From: Phocoena phocoena
Lineage: Eukaryota > Chordata > Mammalia > Artiodactyla > Phocoenidae
Direction: 5' to 3'
DNA: 64,000 nucleotides
Assembly: GCF_963924675.1 (NCBI RefSeq)
Contig: NC_089223.1
Coordinates: forward strand, 7,080,881 to 7,144,880
This document shows positions 58,845 to 64,000 of this stretch, piece after piece. The position numbers and the translations under genes are program-made. Numbering within the stretch: the stretch's first letter is position 1; the number at the start of each line of letters is the position of its first letter. A model generated the notes under the pieces. That model ran no database searches. It was not told the DNA's origin and was given only the letters and a program-made list of their open reading frames with translations.

Positions 58845-59812
58845 TCTGCCCATTTTTAAATCAGATTGTCTTTTGCTCCTGAGCTGTATGAGTTCTTTAT
58901 ATATTTTCAGTATTAACCCCTTATAAGATATATGATTTGCAAATGTTTTCTCCCATTCAGTAGCTGCCTTTTCAGTTTGTTGCTGGTCTCCTTTCCTGTA
59001 CAGAAGCTTTTAAGTTTGATTTAATTTAACTTGTTTATTTTTACTTTTCTTACCTTTGTTTTTGGTGTCAGATTAAAAAAATCATCACCAAGACTGACAT
59101 CAAGGAGTTTGCCATCTGTGTTTTCTTCTAGTAGTTTTATAGTTTCAGGTCTTACATTCAAGTCTTCAATCCATTTTGAGTTAATTTTTATGTATGGTGT
59201 AAGGTAGTGGTCCAGTTTCATTCTTTTCCATGTGGCTGTCCATTTTCCTGACACTTTTTATTGAAGATACCGTCCTTTCCCTACTGTTTATTTTTGGTTC
59301 CTTTGTTGTAAGTTATTTGACCTTATGTGCATGGGTTTATTTCTGGCCTCTCTCTCTGTTGCATTGATCTATGTGTCTGTTTTTATGCCAATACCAAGTT
59401 GTTTTGATTACAGTAGCTTTGTTTTATAGATTGCAATCAGAAAGTGTGATGTCTCTAGCTTTGTTCTTTTTCAAGATTGCTTTGGCTATTTGGGATCTTT
59501 TGCTGTTCCATACAAATTTTAGGATTGTTTTTTCTGTTTCTGTGGAAAATGCTATTAGAATTTTTATGGGGATTGCATGGAATCTGTAGATTGCTTTGGG
59601 CAGGATGGACATTTTAACAATATTAATTCTTCCAATCCATGAGCACAAAACTTTTTTCCCATTTATTTGTGTCTTTTTCAATTTCTTCTGTTAATGTCTT
59701 ATAGTTTTCAGTGTAAAGGTCTTTCCCCTCCTTGGTTAAATTTATTCCTAGACATTTTATTCTTTCTGATGCAATTATAAGTGGGATTGTTTTCTTAGTT
59801 TCTCTTTCTGGC

Positions 59813-60480
59813 AGTTCTCACAAAAATCTTTTAATTGCTCAGTTTGAACAATATAAATGCTGAAGTAGGAGAAAATTTTCATAATGACTTCAATGTCAGT
59901 AGAAAGGACATTAGATGCTGTTTGAACAGCATTTGCAGAATATGGCAGGATAGCCAACACCTTACATTCATGTTTTGCTTCAACTTTGACTAAACATTAT
60001 CTGCACTTTCATGCAAATATCTAGCAGAATCTGTATTCATGATTTTGCCACCAAAAGCAGTACAGTTTTCTCATTAACTCCTAACACAATAATAGAACCC
60101 TTCTGAAGTCTCATCTGGAAGAGATTTTACTCACAATAGCCTTATAAGTAACACTTTTTCATGAGAAAAGTAATTGTACAAACAAAGGGAACATGTTTTC
60201 TGCATTATGGCTATTTGCATCTATAGCTATGTAAAGATAAGGCATTAGATTTCCCATAAGCTCTGTAACAATAAGTGGAACTATTACATTTTTATTGTTG
60301 TAATAGATTTCACCCTGATAATTTATTTGTAATTTTGGGATCAGAAAATACTTCTGGTAGCAGCACATTCCAATAGTTATTTGAGATGAAGGCAGATGAT
60401 ATCCAGTGTGGAAAGCCATTACAGCTTCTGCTGTGATTATTTTATCTTCTTCATCTGAATGTCCCATAAAAATTTATTAT
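59813..60480 (-). pseudogene. hAT-type transposase relic (DUF4371/ZBED-like)
   Basis: Two minus-strand frames carry the pattern of hAT-family transposases with a DUF4371-like domain. At 60467-60159 there is DEEDKIITAEAVMAFHTGYH, then IPKLQINYQGE and VIVPLIVTELM, ending near an IDANSHNAENMFPLFVQLL segment (the 'DASNHKN' region, with the catalytic-type Asp). At 59960-59775 there is MLAILPYSANAVQTASNVLS, then DIEVIMKIFSYFSIYIVQTE and LKDFCENCQ (the 'CxAHILxNxxQTAxD' region). Between them the frame is broken by stops at about 60158-59961. I recognise the family by motif order from memory; an exact family name would need a search. An old L1 cuts off the 3' part. Confidence 0.65.
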
Positions 60481-61000
60481 TTTATCACATCTTTGGCAGT
60501 AGTTGAAGAAATTACATTTCTTATATTTAGTTACTATTTTATACTGATTTATATCTGTCTTTCTACAATTTTTAAAACATTAAATCAACAATTGGGAATT
60601 GTACAGAGAATTTCCAAAGGACTTTTTCCTCATTTAATCAATGTTCACGGATCAGAAAATGTATTACAAAATTTATATTATGTTTTGGCATTTGGGGATT
60701 CAAATATACACAAATTAAAGGCCACACAGCAAGGAATGAAAATTGAATTTGATAACATCACGGTCGTGATGGTGTGTTTGTCATTCACAAGTAAGAACTC
60801 ACAACTAGCTGTAAGCAGGGTTTGAACTGTTGAAAGAGTTGCAAACTTGTGAACTACTCAAGAACTGATGTAAAAATGATGAACTTCCCCTTTGCACAAG
60901 GAAGAGCTGTACTCGTAAGGCACAGTATTACTGGGTTAATGTTTTGGGAAGCCTGGCTTTCAGGAATCGGTGGACTTTCAGAAAGTCCAGATGTGCTAGT
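60481..61000. other. Single-copy DNA, no feature seen
   Basis: It may contain further decayed parts of the transposon to its left, but I see no motif. The plus-strand frame at 60406-60825 overlaps the relic's 5' end and is probably meaningless. Confidence 0.4.
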
Positions 61001-61180
61001 GTGGCCACTGGAATGAGGCACTTACTGATTGGCTGTTGTCCTGAAACATGGGGTTGTCACTGATTGGCAGACTTTTGGAAGCTTCGATGTCATTGATTTG
61101 CTAACTCTCAGAAGCTGTTACTGGAGTTAGGCTCTTGCTGATTGGGTGATTTTTCAGAACATGAGCACTGATCTATCCCT
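61001..61180 (+). repeat. Degenerate direct repeats around TGATTGGC
   Basis: CTTACTGATTGGCTG, TCACTGATTGGCAGA, TCATTGATTTGCTAA and TTGCTGATTGGGTGA recur at spacings of about 35-60 bp, each followed by a TTTCAGAA/TCTCAGAAG-like word. It may be an old minisatellite or part of an LTR. Confidence 0.5.
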
Positions 61181-62069
61181 AATTAATGGTGGTTCCCTCT
61201 TCATGACTTGGGACTTTAGCCAAAGAACAGTCTTTTCTTTTCTTATGTATGAAAAATATGTATTTTAATTCTAAGTCCCTCCTTTTGGTTTTCCCTCAGC
61301 CAGACCTGCAGGAGAGGGCAACTCGGGTTGTACAGATGTGTGCAGGAGTAATCTGGGGCTGGAGTTGCCATTTAAGAGACTTAAGCTCCAGTTACTGTGG
61401 TGGAAAAATAGCACCAACTTTTCATAAGTATTGAGAAGAGCTGAATATAGGACACTTAGGTAGACCCGACCAAGTCAATACAGGAAGTAGGAAAGGTCAT
61501 TTAAATACAGGACACGTCCTGTGCATTCAGGAGGACACGCAACCGACCCCAACCGCATCTCTGGCCCTGTTCCTCTTCTTCCAGGGTCTCGAGGGTTCTC
61601 AAAGGGGTGGGGCCCAAGTTGAAGCTGGATGGTTTCAGAAGTCCCATGCCACATTAAAGAGACACTGAGAAGTTTAAGTCGAGTAGTAAAATGATTAGAT
61701 TTGCATTTTAGAAAGATTATGCCAGCATCTGGGTGATAGATTCAGGGGTAGGGCCCAGAGACTGGAACCAGGCATGCCTGTTAAGAGGTTCAGCACTCAG
61801 GACAAGAAAAATTAATAATCTACTTATAATATTTCATAAAATAACTGTTAAAGTTTAAAATTTTATTTTATTAATTCATTTTTAATTTAAAAGACATCAC
61901 TTTACCAATAATCTTAGGAAAGTTTGGGCAGTGACAAGGAAGGGACTCAAACTTGGCAAAGAACCATGAAATTCATGATAGCTCCCCCTATTAGGAGTCA
62001 TGTGTGTGCTGGGTACGGAGTGGTTTTGCATACATTACCCTCACTGTGTCATTATGAAGGAGGCAATTA
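61181..62069. other. Single-copy DNA, no feature seen
   Basis: No gene or repeat recognised. AT-rich at 61800-61900. Confidence 0.45.
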
Positions 62070-62270
62070 ATTTAGTGCAGTGGCTAAGAGCCAGGTTCTG
62101 AGATCAGAATTATGGGGTTTAAATCTGGGTTCTGTCACTTATTGATTGTGCCACCTTAGGACCCACTTTCTTCATCCCTATGATGGAGATAGCAGAGTTA
62201 TCTGTGTGATCATTTAAGGACTACACGAGATAATGGGCTTAGATTGCTGTGTACAGGGTGTATCTTGTTA
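62070..62270 (+). repeat. MIR SINE
   Basis: CAGTGGCTAAGAGCCAGGTT, AAATCTGGGTTCTGTCACTT and ACCCACTTTCTTCATCCCTA follow MIR order. Confidence 0.85.
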
Positions 62271-62304
62271 TAAGTGCTATATATAAATGTTATATAAGTG
62301 TTAA

Positions 62305-62455
62305 CCATTATCATAACATAATTTTACAGATGAAAAAACTGAATCTTAGAAAGATTAGGTTACTTTTCCAAGGTCACATAGGAAAAGGCAGGGGTTTGAC
62401 CCAGATACATCTGACTTCAAATCTATATCATTACTCTCTACTAGCTCTAAATATC
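62305..62455 (-). repeat. MIR SINE, opposite orientation
   Basis: ATTTTACAGATGAAAAAACT, TTTCCAAGGTCACATAGG and TGACCCAGATACATCTGACT are MIR in antisense. With the copy at 62070 it forms an inverted pair. Confidence 0.8.
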
Positions 62456-63337
62456 TGAGACACAGGTCTGGAGAAAATAAAATATGTGCCCATGAAAGAG
62501 GAAAACTTGAAGTTTTTTTTTTTGTTTTCATAAGAAGAAAGGATTATGTGTTCTAGCAGTTGTTGTCTCAGTCATAATAAGACACTGGAAGCTAAGACAG
62601 GCCAACAGACATGTCTATTACTTGAGGTTCAGTTACAATGTCTTCTTTAATCAAGCTATTTCACACAACATTATGCCAACTAGAGCCTTGGTGGAAATGG
62701 AATATGGAATCTGGAAGAAATGGTTGCCACTTTTAAAAAGACTATGGTTGTTTTAAAACAACTTAATACAGTGTCTGTTTTTTTAAATTGCACTGACATT
62801 AATTCAATGTCAGGCAGTGGAAGGTTTTTGCCATTTAAACTTCCATCAGTCAAAGATGTCCAGTAGGGATGTTATACAGCTGCTCACACAGAGAACACCT
62901 ACTCAAGTGGCTTCTGCTGTGAACTAGTTGGAGTCAACTCAAAATAATCTGAGTTGGAACATTCTCCCTGTGTCTCCGCTGCTATTGCTATTCTTGCCTT
63001 ATTTTTGACGTTTGGCTCAGCTACTGTTTATCCAAATTTAAGGAAACAGGAAGACAGATAGTTCAAAGTCATGGTAATAGAGTAGCCTCTAGATTAAGAG
63101 TTCCATTCCAAGCTCTTTCTTTAAGAACAGAATAACAATCCTGATTAAGGGTTTATAGATAGCTTTTTTAGTTACTAAATTGATGTAGATCTCCGAGCCC
63201 AGATCTTAAATTTTAGTTAATTGTTTGGTTTCCACAATAAATTGAAGTTTATGTTTTCCTTTAGGTAGACCTTATTAAAACCGCAGTTTTCACTTCTCAA
63301 TTTACAGAATTTGAAATGGGTTAATTACTACTTTTTC
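62456..63337. other. Single-copy DNA, no feature seen
   Basis: No gene or recognisable repeat. Confidence 0.45.
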
Positions 63338-63560
63338 CCCCTAACAGCTTCATTGAGGTGTAATTGACACACGATAAAGTGTACATATATAAAGGGTACA
63401 ATTTGATGTTTTGACATATGTACACACCCATGAAACAGTCACCACAATTAAGACAATCAAAAGTATCCATGAAAATTTCCTCATGCCCCCTTTAAAAATC
63501 TCTTCTTTCTACACACGCCAGCACCGTGGCCCCCAGCCCCAAGGCATGAAGATATTGATC
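63338..63560 (-). repeat. Old L1 (L1M-like) 3'UTR fragment
   Basis: AACAGCTTCATTGAGGTGTA, GTACAATTTGATGTTTTGAC and GAAACAGTCACCACAATTAA are common words of old mammalian L1 3'UTRs in antisense. Confidence 0.8.
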
Positions 63561-63586
63561 TATTTTCTTTCACTGTAGCTTAACAT

Positions 63587-63712
63587 GTGTGGTAGGCAGA
63601 ATTTTAAGACGATCCCCAATGACCCTCACTTTTGTACAATCCTCTCTCCTTTGAATGTGGAGAGAACGAGTAAATAATATGAAGTATCATTTCCATGATT
63701 GATCTCTGGTGG
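63587..63712 (+). repeat. MLT1-type LTR 5' fragment
   Basis: It starts GTGTGGTAGGCAGAATTTTA and continues GATCCCCAATGACC, like the start of MLT1 LTRs; it breaks off at the next LTR. Confidence 0.55.
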
Positions 63713-64000
63713 CCTTGGCCTACAGCGGCTTGAAGCAGGGTTTCAGATCCCAGCCAGAGATTGAGGTCAGGTTGCGGCGGTGAGAGCACCGAATCCTAGC
63801 CACTAGAACAGTGGTCAGTGACAAGGCCCTGGCCCTATGGCTTTGCAGAAAAAGAATTCCCACAAAGATGGAAAGTAGTGAAACGAGTAAAGTATTTATT
63901 AGGGAAAAAAGAAGTACAGTACGTGGGGATAGACACAAATGGGTGGGCTCAGAGAGACAGTCATGCCCTCGTGGCAGTTTGAATCACTTACATGGGGCAT
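63713..64000 (-). repeat. Retroviral-type LTR fragment, cut by the window edge
   Basis: Minus strand: AATAAATACTTTACTCG (plus-strand TTTATTAGGG near 63895) marks a polyadenylation signal, followed by U5-like sequence to the left ending near 63713. No viral coding sequence is visible. Confidence 0.45.

Larger units (their letters stand above)
57145..59812 (-). repeat. Old L1 (3'UTR and ORF2), interrupted by another L1 and a SINE
   Basis: ORF2 and 3'UTR in antisense at 57145-58113 and 58845-59812. The two halves are continuous in ORF2 (ATCTTCTGCTCATTTT on the left, TCTGCCCATTTTTAAATCAG on the right). Translated fragments on the minus strand include 59254-59021 and 59681-59424, with typical L1 ORF2 words (KINSKWIEDLNVRPETIKLL). 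Microsatellite-like GT/TA tracts lie at 57568-57660. The right edge abuts a hAT-like pseudogene. Confidence 0.85.

Noticed and set aside
1..64000. CRISPR array, phage, operon or other prokaryotic system
   Set aside because: No regularly spaced identical repeats with unique spacers and no compact gene arrangement; repeat content is wholly mammalian.

Overview
This is mammalian nuclear DNA, and almost certainly cetacean (probably a toothed whale). About a dozen copies of tRNA-derived SINEs of the whale/artiodactyl CHR type are present, several of them nearly identical in sequence and flanked by target-site duplications (TSDs). They sit alongside young LINE-1 copies with the cetartiodactyl-type 3' end, old L1, L2, MIR and MaLR repeats shared by placental mammals, and a mariner related to the one known from ruminants. 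Family names are from memory of the consensus sequences; no database was searched. I found no intact host gene, no convincing host exon, no RNA gene other than SINE-derived tRNA-like heads, no CRISPR array and nothing prokaryotic. Nearly every long open reading frame is a fragment of L1 ORF2 or a SINE read in an arbitrary frame.

Layout. 0.5-7 kb: a retroviral-type LTR split by an L1, an MLT1 LTR split by a SINE, and a two-LTR MaLR element (3.8-6.7 kb) that itself received a second LTR and a SINE. 7-30 kb: mostly single-copy DNA with scattered SINEs, MIR, L2, old L1 and short young L1 tails. 30-34.4 kb: three L1 pieces, one a stacked insertion bounded by an 18-bp TSD. 37.9-42.9 kb: a minus-strand L1 with its 5'UTR and a large internal deletion. 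43.3-49.5 kb: a mariner transposon carrying a CHR SINE and a plus-strand L1 (5'UTR present, internally deleted) that in turn carries a SINE. 50-56 kb: LTR fragments, MIR, MER5A and simple repeats. 57-60.5 kb: old nested L1s next to a decayed hAT-type transposase gene. 61-64 kb: MIR, old L1 and LTR fragments, the last running off the edge.

How it fits together: this is a gene-poor intergenic or deep-intronic stretch whose history can be read from nesting. Ancient L2, MIR, MaLR and hAT copies came first, then mariner, then young L1, then the youngest SINEs, which L1 machinery would have mobilised in trans. The most interesting structures are the mariner/L1/SINE stack, the two internally deleted L1s arranged head to head as a ~4.5-kb inverted repeat, the MaLR element with both LTRs, and the hAT transposase relic. 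I did not find an undescribed functional system.
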